The notes beneath the pieces are model-generated. The model saw only the letters and a program-made list of their open reading frames with translations, made no database searches and was not told the DNA's origin. Made by a program: the position numbers and the translations under genes. DNA of 64,000 nucleotides from Massilia soli. Lineage in GTDB: Bacteria > Pseudomonadota > Gammaproteobacteria > Burkholderiales > Burkholderiaceae_D. How positions within the stretch are numbered: the first letter of the stretch is position 1; every line of letters begins with the position of its first letter. The stretch covers positions 124,001 through 188,000 of the forward strand of contig NZ_JAFBIL020000001.1 in the NCBI RefSeq assembly GCF_016809835.1. Reading direction: 5' to 3'. This document shows, one piece after another, positions 17,488 through 25,682 of the stretch.

Positions 17488-18000
17488 ATGAACATTCAGA
17501 CCATCGCCCTGCTCGTCCTCGTTCCACTGCTGATGTGGCGCGTCTACGCGCGCCTCAAGCGCATGATGGCGCGCCAGCGCTCGGTCATGTCGCGCCACTG
17601 GACTGGCCTGGCCGTGTTCACCGCGATGGTGCTGGTGCCCGGCTCGGAACTGGTAGGCCAGCTGGCGTCGCTCGGCTGGCTCGCGGTCGGCACGGCTGCC
17701 GGCATCGGCTACGCCGTATGGGCCCTGCGCGAGACGCGCTACGAAGTCACGCCGGAAGGCTACTTCTTCACGCCGTTCGCGCGCCTCGGCATGCTGGTGG
17801 CGATGCTGTTCGTCGGCCGCATCATCTACGTCGGCCTCGAGATCTTCGTCAACCAGGGCACCGCCAACTCGCTGCCGCGCTTTACCGACAGCCCGCTGAC
17901 CCTGATCTGCCTCGGCGTCTTCGCCGGCTACTTCGGCGCCTATTCGGCCGGCATGCTGCGCTGGCGCTACGCCATGAAAAAAGCCGCCGCCAGCGAGTAA
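17488..18000 (+). CDS. Integral membrane protein (170 aa), CcdC/DUF1453-like layout
   Basis: Begins MNIQTIALLVLVPLLMWRVYARLKRMM: a first membrane span and then a strongly basic cytoplasmic loop. Three or four further spans follow (LAVFTAMVLVPGSELV, LGWLAVGTAAGIGYAVWAL, FARLGMLVAMLFVGRIIYVGL, LTLICLGVFAGYFGAYSAGML), with a conserved-looking RETRYEVTPEG segment between them. The arrangement resembles CcdC/DUF1453 membrane proteins, but this is a loose resemblance. The ATG at 17488 was preferred over an in-frame GTG inside the upstream repeat. A strong terminator follows the stop. Confidence 0.65.
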   Translation: MNIQTIALLVLVPLLMWRVYARLKRMMARQRSVMSRHWTGLAVFTAMVLVPGSELVGQLASLGWLAVGTAAGIGYAVWALRETRYEVTPEGYFFTPFARLGMLVAMLFVGRIIYVGLEIFVNQGTANSLPRFTDSPLTLICLGVFAGYFGAYSAGMLRWRYAMKKAAASE

Positions 18001-18025
18001 GCTGGCGACGGCCTGGCCTGGCACC

Positions 18026-18050
18026 GCGGCTGCTTTATGCAGCCGCTTTT
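18026..18050 (+). terminator. Rho-independent terminator
   Basis: GCGGCTGC (18026-18033), loop TTTAT, GCAGCCGC (18039-18046), then TTTT: a perfect 8-bp stem with a U tract in the + direction, 26 bases after the membrane-protein stop. It overlaps the last codons and stop of the convergent SMC-like gene, so it also bounds that operon. Confidence 0.75.
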
Positions 18051-20863
18051 GCGTCCGGGGTGCGGCGCTGCAGCACGAAGATCGGCTGCGCCCACGGCAT
18101 GTCCTTCTTCTTCTTGCTGGTGATGAGGGTGAGCTCGGACGGATCGTAGACGTCGGTGTTATGCGTCAGCGGCGTCGTCATCAGGTACTGCGCCTCGGTG
18201 TTCTTCAGGAACTCGCCGACCAGCTGGATGTTGCGGATGTCCAGGTGGGCGAACGGTTCATCGATGAACACGAAGCCGCCCGAGCCTTCCTCCGACTTGA
18301 GCAAGCCAATCAGCAGCACCAGCGACTTCATCACCTGCTGGCCGCCCGACGCTTCGCCGTCGTTCATCCCGATCTGGTCCTTGCCGTCGAACTTGAAGCG
18401 CACGTGCAGGCCAGCCTGCGCCAGCTGCACGTCGTCGTTCTCCAGCCGCACCGGATCGGCATGCACGTCGATGCCGGCCAGCTCGCCCAGTTCGCGGATG
18501 TTCTTGCTGTAGGTCTTGATCGTGTAGCGCAAGCGCTCGATGTAGGCGCCGCGCGCATTGGCGGTCGCCTCGATCGCGCGGTTGTTCTGGTAGCGCCGCT
18601 CGTCGGTCTCCGACTGGCGCCCGTGCAGCTGGTCGTTCAGGCGCTGGTACTGGTCGATGACTGTGGCGTCGAGCTCCCAGTCGTCGCGCGCCAGCGAATG
18701 CTGCAGCGAGGTGACCCGCAGGTCGACCTGGTGCGAGTTCTGGTGTTCCGACACCAGCGACGCGCGGCGCGCGCTGCGGCGCCAGCTTTTGGGCAGGTGG
18801 CGCCAGTTGCGGCGCAGTTCGACCAGCGCCTGGGCGTGCTCGGCGCGCTGTTCGATCTGGCGCCGATGGCCAAGCCGCAGGCCCGCTTCCGCCTCCGACA
18901 GCGCCATGCGCGCGTTCTGCCAGGTGGTGTCGGCGCGGGTGCGCGTGACCGTTGCGGCCTTGGTCAGCGACTGCAGCTCGCCAAGGCGCGAACCGACTTC
19001 GAGGCGCTCGGCCTTGAACGGTTCGATGCTGCGCAATGCTTCCTCGAACTCGGCCTGGCGCGCCGCCAGTTCCTTGGCGGCGTCGACGCCGGCGATGCGG
19101 CCCTTGAGGGCGCCCACTTCCGAGGCCAGCTTGCTGATCGCCAGCGTCAGCGTGTCTTCCTGCGCTTCCAGCGCCGGCAGCGACTTCTGGATCGCTTCCA
19201 TGCGCTGGGTACGGCCGGCCTGGCCGAAGCGGTAGCGCGACGCTTCCACAAACAGCGAGCGGCCGCCGCGGCGTTCGCGGTGGTAGGCGTCCGGCGTGAT
19301 CCATTCCTCGTCTTTCGACAGGCGCAAGCCTAGGTCGACCGAGTCGACGCGCGCGATGCGCGAGAGCTGGTCGATCAGCCACGATGGCGCGGCTGCCGAG
19401 AAGCGCACCACCGACAGCAGGCTGTCGTCCTTCGATTGCGGCGCTTCGACGCATTCGGGCACGATGAAGTGGCGATAGCGTTCCTTTTCCGCCAGCCGGT
19501 AAGCGGCGGCGGCATCCTTGGCGCGTTCCAGCAGCACCACCGATGCGTAGCCGCCGAGCACACCTTCGACGGCGCCCTGCCACTTCGCGTCCGTCACTTC
19601 AACGATATCGGACAGCATCGCATGCGGGATGTTCGCGTCGCGCAGCGCGCGGCGCATGCCGCGCACCGCTTCCGGCTCCGGCATCGCGGTCTTGCCCTGC
19701 AACGCAGAGATGGTCGACATCTCGTTCGCGATGCGCGCGCTGATGGCTTCGCGCGCCTGCTTCTGGCGTGCCAGTTCGGCTTCCTTGGCCTCCAGCTGGA
19801 CCGCCACTTCGGCGATGTCCGAGCCGGCGTCCGCCGCCAGCTTCTGCAGGCGGTCGCGCTGTTCGATCAGGCTTTCGAGCGGCTTGAGCTTGCCGTTCAG
19901 CTGGGTCAGGCGGCTGGCCAGTGCGGCTGCCTCCTGCTCCAGCAGCGTCTCCTGCTGCTGCGCGTCGGTCAGCGCGCGCGCCTGCGCGGCAACCGCGTTG
20001 CGCTTCTCGGTCAGCTGCGAATCGGCCTGCGCCAGCGGACGGCGGGCGTCGCGCAGCGACTTGCTGACAGCGGCGGCCTTCTCGCGCGCCTCGTGGTACT
20101 GCAGGCTTGGCAGCACTTCTTCCAGCAGGTTGCGGCGTTCCTTGTGCAGGTCTTCCCACTGATGGTAGTTGGCCACGCGCAGGCGCAGGCCTTCGAGGTT
20201 GGTGCGCGAGGCTTCCAGCTCGGTCTCGAAGCGTTTCAGTTCGGTCTCGGTGTCGCGCTGGTGGCGCTTGGCCTCGTCGTACGCGTCCAGCACTTCCTTG
20301 TCGCCGAACACCTGGAACACCAGGTCGAGCAGCTGGCGCGGGGCGTACTCGCACAGCTTGTCGGTTTCGCCCTGCTCTAGCGCCAGCACCTTGGCCATCG
20401 CGGGCGACAAGCCCGCGTTGGCCAGGCGCTTGCGGTAGTTCTCGACGCCGAGCCAGTCGGTCGCCTCGGTGACTTCCTCGATCTGTACGTTCCCCGGGCG
20501 CATCAGGTACTGGCGCTTCCAGTCGCCGCCGTTCTTCTGGATCTGGCAGAACAGCGTGACTTCATCGTCGCTGAAGAAGCCCGAGCTGCGGAACGGCCGG
20601 TTCGACAGCTGGCGGCCAACGGCCTTGTTGTCGACCACCGAGCGAATCCACGCGGTCTGCTGGCCGGAGTGGCGCGCGTAGTGCTTGTAGGTGCGGCCCA
20701 TCGAGCAATCGAGGCCGAACAGGGTGCGCAGCGCGTCCAGCAAGGTGGTCTTGCCCGAACCGTTCTGGCCGGCGATGGTGATGATCTTCGCGTCCAGCGG
20801 GATGTTCTTGATCCGCTGCCAGTAATCCCAATGGACCAGTTCGAGTGATTTGATGTGGAACAT
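18035..20863 (-). CDS. SMC-like ATPase of an MksBEF/Wadjet-type condensin (MksB/JetC-like)
   Basis: A 942-residue ABC-type SMC protein. Walker A GQNGSGKT is at 32-39, a Q-loop-like LEQGETDK near 162-169, the ABC signature SGGQ at 839-842, Walker B FVFIDEP with D868/E869, and D-loop HLD 873-875. Coiled coil runs about 190-395 and 555-800, interrupted by a globular hinge-like domain (about 400-550, with the W-x-x-A-V-E-x-V-L-G-G segment seen in MukB/JetC-type hinges). Such ATPases load on DNA and extrude loops with kleisin and KITE subunits; the two genes upstream supply proteins of the right kind and size. Start ATG 20863 lies nine bases after the previous stop. The subfamily call is inference from layout. 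Confidence 0.8.
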   Translation of the reverse strand: MFHIKSLELVHWDYWQRIKNIPLDAKIITIAGQNGSGKTTLLDALRTLFGLDCSMGRTYKHYARHSGQQTAWIRSVVDNKAVGRQLSNRPFRSSGFFSDDEVTLFCQIQKNGGDWKRQYLMRPGNVQIEEVTEATDWLGVENYRKRLANAGLSPAMAKVLALEQGETDKLCEYAPRQLLDLVFQVFGDKEVLDAYDEAKRHQRDTETELKRFETELEASRTNLEGLRLRVANYHQWEDLHKERRNLLEEVLPSLQYHEAREKAAAVSKSLRDARRPLAQADSQLTEKRNAVAAQARALTDAQQQETLLEQEAAALASRLTQLNGKLKPLESLIEQRDRLQKLAADAGSDIAEVAVQLEAKEAELARQKQAREAISARIANEMSTISALQGKTAMPEPEAVRGMRRALRDANIPHAMLSDIVEVTDAKWQGAVEGVLGGYASVVLLERAKDAAAAYRLAEKERYRHFIVPECVEAPQSKDDSLLSVVRFSAAAPSWLIDQLSRIARVDSVDLGLRLSKDEEWITPDAYHRERRGGRSLFVEASRYRFGQAGRTQRMEAIQKSLPALEAQEDTLTLAISKLASEVGALKGRIAGVDAAKELAARQAEFEEALRSIEPFKAERLEVGSRLGELQSLTKAATVTRTRADTTWQNARMALSEAEAGLRLGHRRQIEQRAEHAQALVELRRNWRHLPKSWRRSARRASLVSEHQNSHQVDLRVTSLQHSLARDDWELDATVIDQYQRLNDQLHGRQSETDERRYQNNRAIEATANARGAYIERLRYTIKTYSKNIRELGELAGIDVHADPVRLENDDVQLAQAGLHVRFKFDGKDQIGMNDGEASGGQQVMKSLVLLIGLLKSEEGSGGFVFIDEPFAHLDIRNIQLVGEFLKNTEAQYLMTTPLTHNTDVYDPSELTLITSKKKKDMPWAQPIFVLQRRTPDAKAAA

Positions 20864-20872
20864 GGTTCAGCC

Positions 20873-21640
20873 TCAGGTTGGGGTATCGGTATCGGCATCG
20901 AGGTCGACCGCCGTGCCGTCGATGGCGTCTTGTTCGGCCACGGCGTCGCCGGCTTCGTCGGGCGCGGCCTCCTCGACTGCGGCAGCGGCCATCCGGCGCG
21001 GCGGCGCCACCGCCAGCGGCGCGCGCTTGAACACGTCGGCCAGCGCGCCGTTGATGATGCGCTCCTTGAGCACGTCGGTGTCCATCATCAGGTCGAGCAG
21101 CGGGCCTTCGAGGATCACGTCGCCGCGCCGTTCGATGAAGCCCAGCTTCGACAAGGTACCGAGGTTCATGTCCATGCGCGTCTTCTTGCCCAGCTTGTCG
21201 CCGAAGTCGGCCAGCAGCGCGGTGTACGAAATACCGATCGAGGTATCTTCCGCGCGCGGCATCGGCTTGTCCTTGCCGAACAGGTCGGTCTGGTCGTCGT
21301 CGGCGCTCTGGTGGGTCTCCTGGCGTTCGCGCTTGGGCAGGATGATCTGCGCCCACAGCACCACCAGCAGCGCCACGCCGTCGCGGGTCAGGCCGAAGTT
21401 GTTGTTCTGCCAGATGTCCTTGGCGCCGAAGATCTTCGGCTCCACCGCGCGGTGCAGCGCCAGCGTGACGTGGTCGGCGTAGACGTTGTCGAGCAGCTTC
21501 AGGCCCGATTCGAGCAGGCGCTTGTCGACTTCGGCGCGGAACTGCTCGTCCGACAGCACGCGCTTGACCATCTTGTCGTCGCGGCGCAGGGTCTGGTGCG
21601 TCAGCAGGCGCGCAATCAGGATTTGGGAATCGTCATTCAT
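20873..21640 (-). CDS. MksE/JetB-like condensin subunit (DUF4194-type winged-helix protein)
   Basis: A 255-residue cytoplasmic protein. The N-terminal part (ILIARLLTHQTLRRDDKMVKRVL) and the central LWAQIILPKRERQ segment fit small KITE-type subunits, and a winged-helix-like end is seen in LGKKTRMDMNLGTLSKLGFIERRGDVILEG. The C-terminal 50 residues are low complexity (Ala, Glu, Asp) and probably disordered. The ATG at 21640 overlaps the upstream stop by eight bases (ATGAATGA); an ATG 39 bases earlier is inside the upstream gene and less likely. In this family the protein bridges kleisin and the SMC heads. Assignment rests on gene order plus these segments. Confidence 0.72.
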   Translation of the reverse strand: MNDDSQILIARLLTHQTLRRDDKMVKRVLSDEQFRAEVDKRLLESGLKLLDNVYADHVTLALHRAVEPKIFGAKDIWQNNNFGLTRDGVALLVVLWAQIILPKRERQETHQSADDDQTDLFGKDKPMPRAEDTSIGISYTALLADFGDKLGKKTRMDMNLGTLSKLGFIERRGDVILEGPLLDLMMDTDVLKERIINGALADVFKRAPLAVAPPRRMAAAAVEEAAPDEAGDAVAEQDAIDGTAVDLDADTDTPT

Positions 21641-23003
21641 CGAGCGGGCCGCTTTCGAGGTCGAGTGAGAGGGTCGCAATCGAGATGGCGGCGACGTGCG
21701 GATCGTCCAGCTGCACCATCTCGTCGGTCGGATTGAAGGTCACCGGCAGGCGCGCCAGCTGCGCGGTGGCGCCCTGCAGGCTCGCCTCGGCGGCGTCGCC
21801 CAGCAGCGGCAGCATCGACGCGCGGTAGGACGCGACCGCGAAGCTGGCCGGCAGCAGCGAATCCTGGATCGGTATGGTTTTCGGGCCCTCTTCCGAGAAG
21901 CTCGGAAAATTGCCCAGGTTGGCAAAGTCGGACAGGCGCGCCAGCCAGTCGTCGAGTTCGACCTGGATGGCAGGCGCATCGTTGATGGTCAGCGGCGCGT
22001 CCTGGCCTTCCGGCAGGCCGGCCGGTCCGACTGTCGCGCTGCGCTCGGTGAGCAGTTCGGTTTCGGCCACGTCGATCATCTCGGCCGGGGTGCCGAACAA
22101 CGGCACCACCGGGCGGTCGATCGCGCCTTCGGCCAGCGACGGCAGGTCGTCATGCGCCAGCAGCCAGCGCTTGATGTCCGTGGTCGACAAGCCGGACTGG
22201 CCGAGGTGCACGCGCTGGCGCTCGATCTGGTTCAGCGCGCGCGAGAACATGCCCTGCATGTTCAGCAGCGCGCTCTGGGCGCGGCCGATCGCCTGGGCCG
22301 CCTTGTGGGTGGCCGCATCGGCGCGCTCGTCGGAGGTGATCGCGCGCAGGATCTCCGAGCCCTTCTCGACCCAGTCGCAGGCCATGTGCCACTTCGCCTG
22401 CGAGGTGCGCAGGCGGAATTCGGAGCCGGAGGCGATCGCGTCGCGGAATTCCTCGGTCAGGTCGACCAGGCGGCCGAGCAGGTGCTTGAGCTGTTCGACG
22501 GTGACGCCGCCGACCGCCTGCGCGCCGGCGACCTGCGACAGCAAAAAGCCCATCTCGGCCTCGTCGTCGGCCTGGCCCATCGACAGCATGGTGTCGAGCG
22601 AGGACAGGACATTGCGCGCCATCGGCGTGATGCGGTAGACGGCGGCCGACGCATCCCACGCCAGCAGCCCGTGCGAGCGCAGGCGCCCCAATACGGTCTC
22701 GAGGCTTTCGGGGATCAGGTAGGCGAGCTTCTGGTTGATGTCGGCGCGCGAGAACCCGGCGCTGGCGGTGTCCGAGGCCAGCTCGCGCAGCACCAGCAGG
22801 CGGATCAGGACGCCATCGAAGCCGCCATGGAACAGCGCCGTGAAGGCCTGCAAGGTCGGCTGGGCGCGCTTGAGGTGGAAGACCTGCTCGATCTCATCGG
22901 CGGCGATGCCGGCGTGAAAATGCGCCTGCAGCGAATCCGCGTCAACTTGCCCGATTGTCAGTATTTCCGCGGCCGAGGCCGCACCTGCCGTTATTTCCAT
23001 CAT
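21633..23003 (-). CDS. MksF/JetA-like kleisin subunit of the SMC cassette
   Basis: A 456-residue cytoplasmic protein, the first gene of the cassette. Residues about 85-130 look like a winged helix (FSRADINQKLAYLIPESLETVLGRLRSHGLLAWD); the middle is long helices with predicted coiled coil (VEQLKHLLGRLVDLTEEFRDAI, RAQSALLNMQGMFSRALNQIERQR); the C-terminal part is mixed. This matches kleisin subunits of MukF/MksF/JetA type: N-terminal wHTH, helical bundle, linker, C-terminal wHTH. It overlaps the MksE-like gene by eight bases. I infer the role from order and fold; sequence similarity to DUF3375 must be tested. Confidence 0.68.
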   Translation of the reverse strand: MMEITAGAASAAEILTIGQVDADSLQAHFHAGIAADEIEQVFHLKRAQPTLQAFTALFHGGFDGVLIRLLVLRELASDTASAGFSRADINQKLAYLIPESLETVLGRLRSHGLLAWDASAAVYRITPMARNVLSSLDTMLSMGQADDEAEMGFLLSQVAGAQAVGGVTVEQLKHLLGRLVDLTEEFRDAIASGSEFRLRTSQAKWHMACDWVEKGSEILRAITSDERADAATHKAAQAIGRAQSALLNMQGMFSRALNQIERQRVHLGQSGLSTTDIKRWLLAHDDLPSLAEGAIDRPVVPLFGTPAEMIDVAETELLTERSATVGPAGLPEGQDAPLTINDAPAIQVELDDWLARLSDFANLGNFPSFSEEGPKTIPIQDSLLPASFAVASYRASMLPLLGDAAEASLQGATAQLARLPVTFNPTDEMVQLDDPHVAAISIATLSLDLESGPLDE

Positions 23004-23040
23004 TGTTTCGGGCGTTTCTTTAACTCATACACGGGGCGTC

Positions 23041-23046
23041 AGTATA
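23041..23046 (-). promoter_or_regulatory. Possible -10 box for the SMC cassette
   Basis: On the minus strand TATACT occupies 23046-23041, about 38 bases before the first ATG of the cassette. No good -35 hexamer is seen at 17 bases, so it may need an activator. The remaining gap to 23136 shows nothing else. Confidence 0.35.
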
Positions 23047-23136
23047 TCAGTTAAGCCCGAGCAACCCGAACCAAAACCATCCCCCAAAGCAACAGCTGCC
23101 GCTGGAGGTTCACCCTTGGCGGGCCTGCAAACGCAT

Positions 23137-23877
23137 TTAGCGCGTTGTTATTTTAGCAATCGTTTGTTCGACGGTATCGTCGCCGTCATTGTCGCTGAAG
23201 CGTATTTTCACCGGGTACCACGCGTGCGCCGGGGCCAGCCAGATGTCGATCTGCTGCTCTTTGGCGTCGCCCGCCGCCGTCTTGACGACGTGGACGGCGT
23301 CGACCGGCCCCATTGGCGTGCGCAGTTTCTCGGTCTTGGCGACCTTGAACACCCACGTTTCAGTGTCGCGGCGGCCGGCGACAACCATGCGCCATTCGGA
23401 GCCGGCGACGAACTTGCCCGGTGCGCCGCGGGCCATCGCGGCCAGTTGCCACGGCGCCGAGGCGCGGTCCTGCTCGCCGCCCTTGATCGGGTAGCTCTGC
23501 TTGCCTTCGGTGAAACGGATCGCGCGCTCGGCGCGGTCGAACGTGACCGTGTACGGGTCTTTGCGGAAGCGCTTCTCGGTGAATTTTTCCGGCGCCAGGC
23601 CGCGCTCGTCGACCAGGCCTTCGCTGCGGTTCTCGTTGATGCGGCCGAGGATGGAGGCGCGCGATTCGCTGGTAAGCGAGTACTTACCATCGCCAGAACG
23701 CCACTTGACGTTAGCCTCGCCCTCCAGCGTCAAGCCTTTTTGCTGGGCCTTGATGGCGTACTTCAGGTCTGCCGGCGGCGGCGGGTCGACGCGCGCCTGC
23801 GCCAGGGCATGGCTTGCCGCCAGCGTCAGCGCCAGCGCGGTTCCCGCCAGGGTCATCTTGAAAACTTTACTGTGCAT
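23137..23877 (-). CDS. DUF3108 periplasmic protein (second of a tandem pair)
   Basis: A 246-residue protein with signal peptide MHSKVFKMTLAGTALALTLA ending near HALA-QA. The mature part has the DUF3108 pattern: an initial YAIKAQQKGLTLEGEANVKW strand pair, a KYSLTSESRASILG segment, DRASAPWQLAAMARGAP, and the closing DIWLAPAHAWYPVKIRFSDNDG with A-x-x-W-Y-P-V-[KR]-I-R. The start was placed at 23877 because AGGA lies seven bases before it; two upstream ATG/TTG options are closer to or overlap the ribosome site. It overlaps the end of the preceding DUF3108 gene by 11 bases. Function is unknown, probably envelope related. Confidence 0.8.
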   Translation of the reverse strand: MHSKVFKMTLAGTALALTLAASHALAQARVDPPPPADLKYAIKAQQKGLTLEGEANVKWRSGDGKYSLTSESRASILGRINENRSEGLVDERGLAPEKFTEKRFRKDPYTVTFDRAERAIRFTEGKQSYPIKGGEQDRASAPWQLAAMARGAPGKFVAGSEWRMVVAGRRDTETWVFKVAKTEKLRTPMGPVDAVHVVKTAAGDAKEQQIDIWLAPAHAWYPVKIRFSDNDGDDTVEQTIAKITTR

Positions 23878-24940
23878 GTACATTTCCTGTGTCGTTGACG
23901 ACAATGTTGGTGACCGTTTGCGTGGTCACCGCGCCATTGGCCTCGGTGTTACGGATCCGGACCGGATACCATCCCAGCGCTGGCGCCAGCCACACCTCAA
24001 GGCGTGAATTGTAGGAACCGGGCTTCGGCGGCCGTGACAGGCGCCATGTCTGCAGCTTGCCCAGTGCCGTTTCGATCTCTTCCTGCCCGGCCACCATAAA
24101 GCTGTAAACGCTTGCGCCGCGTTCTTCGCCGACAGTAATTTCGAGGCCGCCCTCGAATTGCGCCGGATCGGCGCGCGCAATCGCCGCAAGCTGCAGCGGC
24201 AAGGTGGTCTTGTCCTGCGCCCCCGCCGGCAGCGGCGCGCTCGCCTGCGAGGCCGAAAACGTGATGCTGGCCTGCTCGCTGTTGAAGTGGGTCGCGGTCT
24301 GCGACCTGCCGCGCCGCTTCTCGGTCGCCAGCCGCGGCGCGAAACCGCTGTCGCCGATGCTGCCTTCGCTGGACATCGACAGCAGGTTAAATTTGGTGAC
24401 CACCATGTTGACCCCCGCTTCGACCGCCATCGTGTAGCGGTCGCCGCTCACCTGCCACGCCATCTCGGCCACGCCCTGCCAGTGCGTGCCCTTGGCGTCG
24501 ATACGGTCAAGGTCCAGCGTCAGGCGCGATGACGGCGGCACGCTGGCCTTGTACTGGCGCGGCAGCGGCGCGGCTGGCTGCTCGGCTGGCGTCGCTTCGG
24601 CCACGGCCGGGATGTCGGCCACCGGCTCCGGCGCCGCTTCCGGCGCTGCGGCGGCCACCTGCCCGGCCGGCGCCGGCGCCGGCGGCGCTTGCTTCACGGG
24701 CGCGGCGACCTTGCGCTTCGGCGGCGGCATTGGCGCTGGCGGCGCTGCGGCCACCGTCGGCACCGCTGGCGGCGGCGCGCGCAGCTGCGCCACGATCGGC
24801 GCCGGCTTCGCGGCCGCAGTCGCCTGACCCGGCGCTTCCATGCCGGCTTCAACCCAGCCAAACGCCGCGTAGTGCAACAACAGCGTGGCGCCCGCCAGCA
24901 ACGGCAGGCGCAAATCGGAGGCAGAAAAAGCAAAGGTCAT
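23867..24940 (-). CDS. DUF3108 protein with N-terminal membrane anchor and Pro/Ala linker
   Basis: A 357-residue protein. Residues about 11-30 form a signal-anchor (LPLLAGATLLLHYAAFGWV); residues about 35-135 are a flexible Pro/Ala-rich linker (PPPAVPTVAAAPPAPMPPPKRK and similar), reminiscent of TonB-type periplasmic spacers; the last 220 residues are a DUF3108 domain with ALGKLQTWRLSRPPKPGSYNSR and LEVWLAPALGWYPVRIRNTEANG. It is paralogous to the next gene, whose start overlaps its stop. The anchor-spacer-domain plan suggests an inner-membrane protein reaching across the periplasm. No catalytic residues are recognised. Confidence 0.8.
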   Translation of the reverse strand: MTFAFSASDLRLPLLAGATLLLHYAAFGWVEAGMEAPGQATAAAKPAPIVAQLRAPPPAVPTVAAAPPAPMPPPKRKVAAPVKQAPPAPAPAGQVAAAAPEAAPEPVADIPAVAEATPAEQPAAPLPRQYKASVPPSSRLTLDLDRIDAKGTHWQGVAEMAWQVSGDRYTMAVEAGVNMVVTKFNLLSMSSEGSIGDSGFAPRLATEKRRGRSQTATHFNSEQASITFSASQASAPLPAGAQDKTTLPLQLAAIARADPAQFEGGLEITVGEERGASVYSFMVAGQEEIETALGKLQTWRLSRPPKPGSYNSRLEVWLAPALGWYPVRIRNTEANGAVTTQTVTNIVVNDTGNVHAQ

Positions 24941-25025
24941 GCCGCTAGTTTAACGCGCCATGCCGAATTTCCGCTGAGCACGATTGCGCAGGGTCGAGCG
25001 CGCTTGGCTTTATCGCAGGATTCGT

Positions 25026-25055
25026 TTGAGCGCCGCTTGCATAATCTGCTACGCT
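25026..25055 (+). promoter_or_regulatory. Possible promoter for the PhaM-like gene
   Basis: TTGAGC (25026-25031), an 18-base spacer and TACGCT (25050-25055), ending 23 bases before the ATG. The match is moderate, but the position is right in the short divergent gap. Confidence 0.35.
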
Positions 25056-25078
25056 GACGGTTCACTAGTCGGAGAGAG

Positions 25079-25669
25079 ATGATGCAAAATTCCCAGATGC
25101 CAAACATGTCCGGCGTTGGCGCCGTGACCGACACACTCGAGTTCGTCAAGAATCTGTGGGGCGGCATGGGCGTGCCTGGCATGACCGCACCCACCCTCTC
25201 TGTCGACGACCTCGACAAGAAAATCACCGACCTGAAGGCGGTCGAGGCCTGGCTGGCGCTCAACACGTCGATGGTGCGCGGAACCATCCAGGCGCTTGAA
25301 GTGCAGCGCGGTACGCTGGCGGCGCTCAAGTCGATGGGCGACGCGTTCGCCAAGGCGGCGGCGCAGCCGGCCGCGGGCAAAGACGCGCCGGGCGCAACCG
25401 CCATGCCGCAGTTTGCCGACCCGGCCGCCTGGTGGAACACGCTGCAGGATCAGTTCAAGCAAGCGGTCAGCTCGGCCATGTCGCCGGACGCAATGGCCGA
25501 AGCGACGGCCCGCGCGCATGACGCCGCGAGCAAGATGACCGCGGGCATGCCAGGCGCCGAGATCGGCCAGGCGGTGGTGGACTCGATGACCAAGGCGGCA
25601 TCCGGCGGCGCCGGCAAAAAAGACCAGGGCAAGGCGCGCGCCCAGAAACCGGGCACATCGGCGGAGTAA
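25079..25669 (+). CDS. phaM: PhaM-like polyhydroxyalkanoate granule-associated protein
   Basis: A 196-residue protein. The N-terminal domain has the PhaM pattern: DTLEFVKNLWGGMG, a PTLSVDDLDKKITDLKAVEAWL block and LNTSMVRGTIQALEVQRGTL. The C-terminal end is Lys/Ala-rich (GAGKKDQGKARAQKPG), like the DNA-binding tails of PhaM proteins that tether PHA granules to the nucleoid and activate PHA synthase in Ralstonia. The ribosome site GGAGAGAG precedes two adjacent ATG codons. It is shorter than the best-studied PhaM. No PHA synthase is in the window. Confidence 0.78.
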   Translation: MMQNSQMPNMSGVGAVTDTLEFVKNLWGGMGVPGMTAPTLSVDDLDKKITDLKAVEAWLALNTSMVRGTIQALEVQRGTLAALKSMGDAFAKAAAQPAAGKDAPGATAMPQFADPAAWWNTLQDQFKQAVSSAMSPDAMAEATARAHDAASKMTAGMPGAEIGQAVVDSMTKAASGGAGKKDQGKARAQKPGTSAE

Positions 25670-25682
25670 GCCCTGGCGCGGC

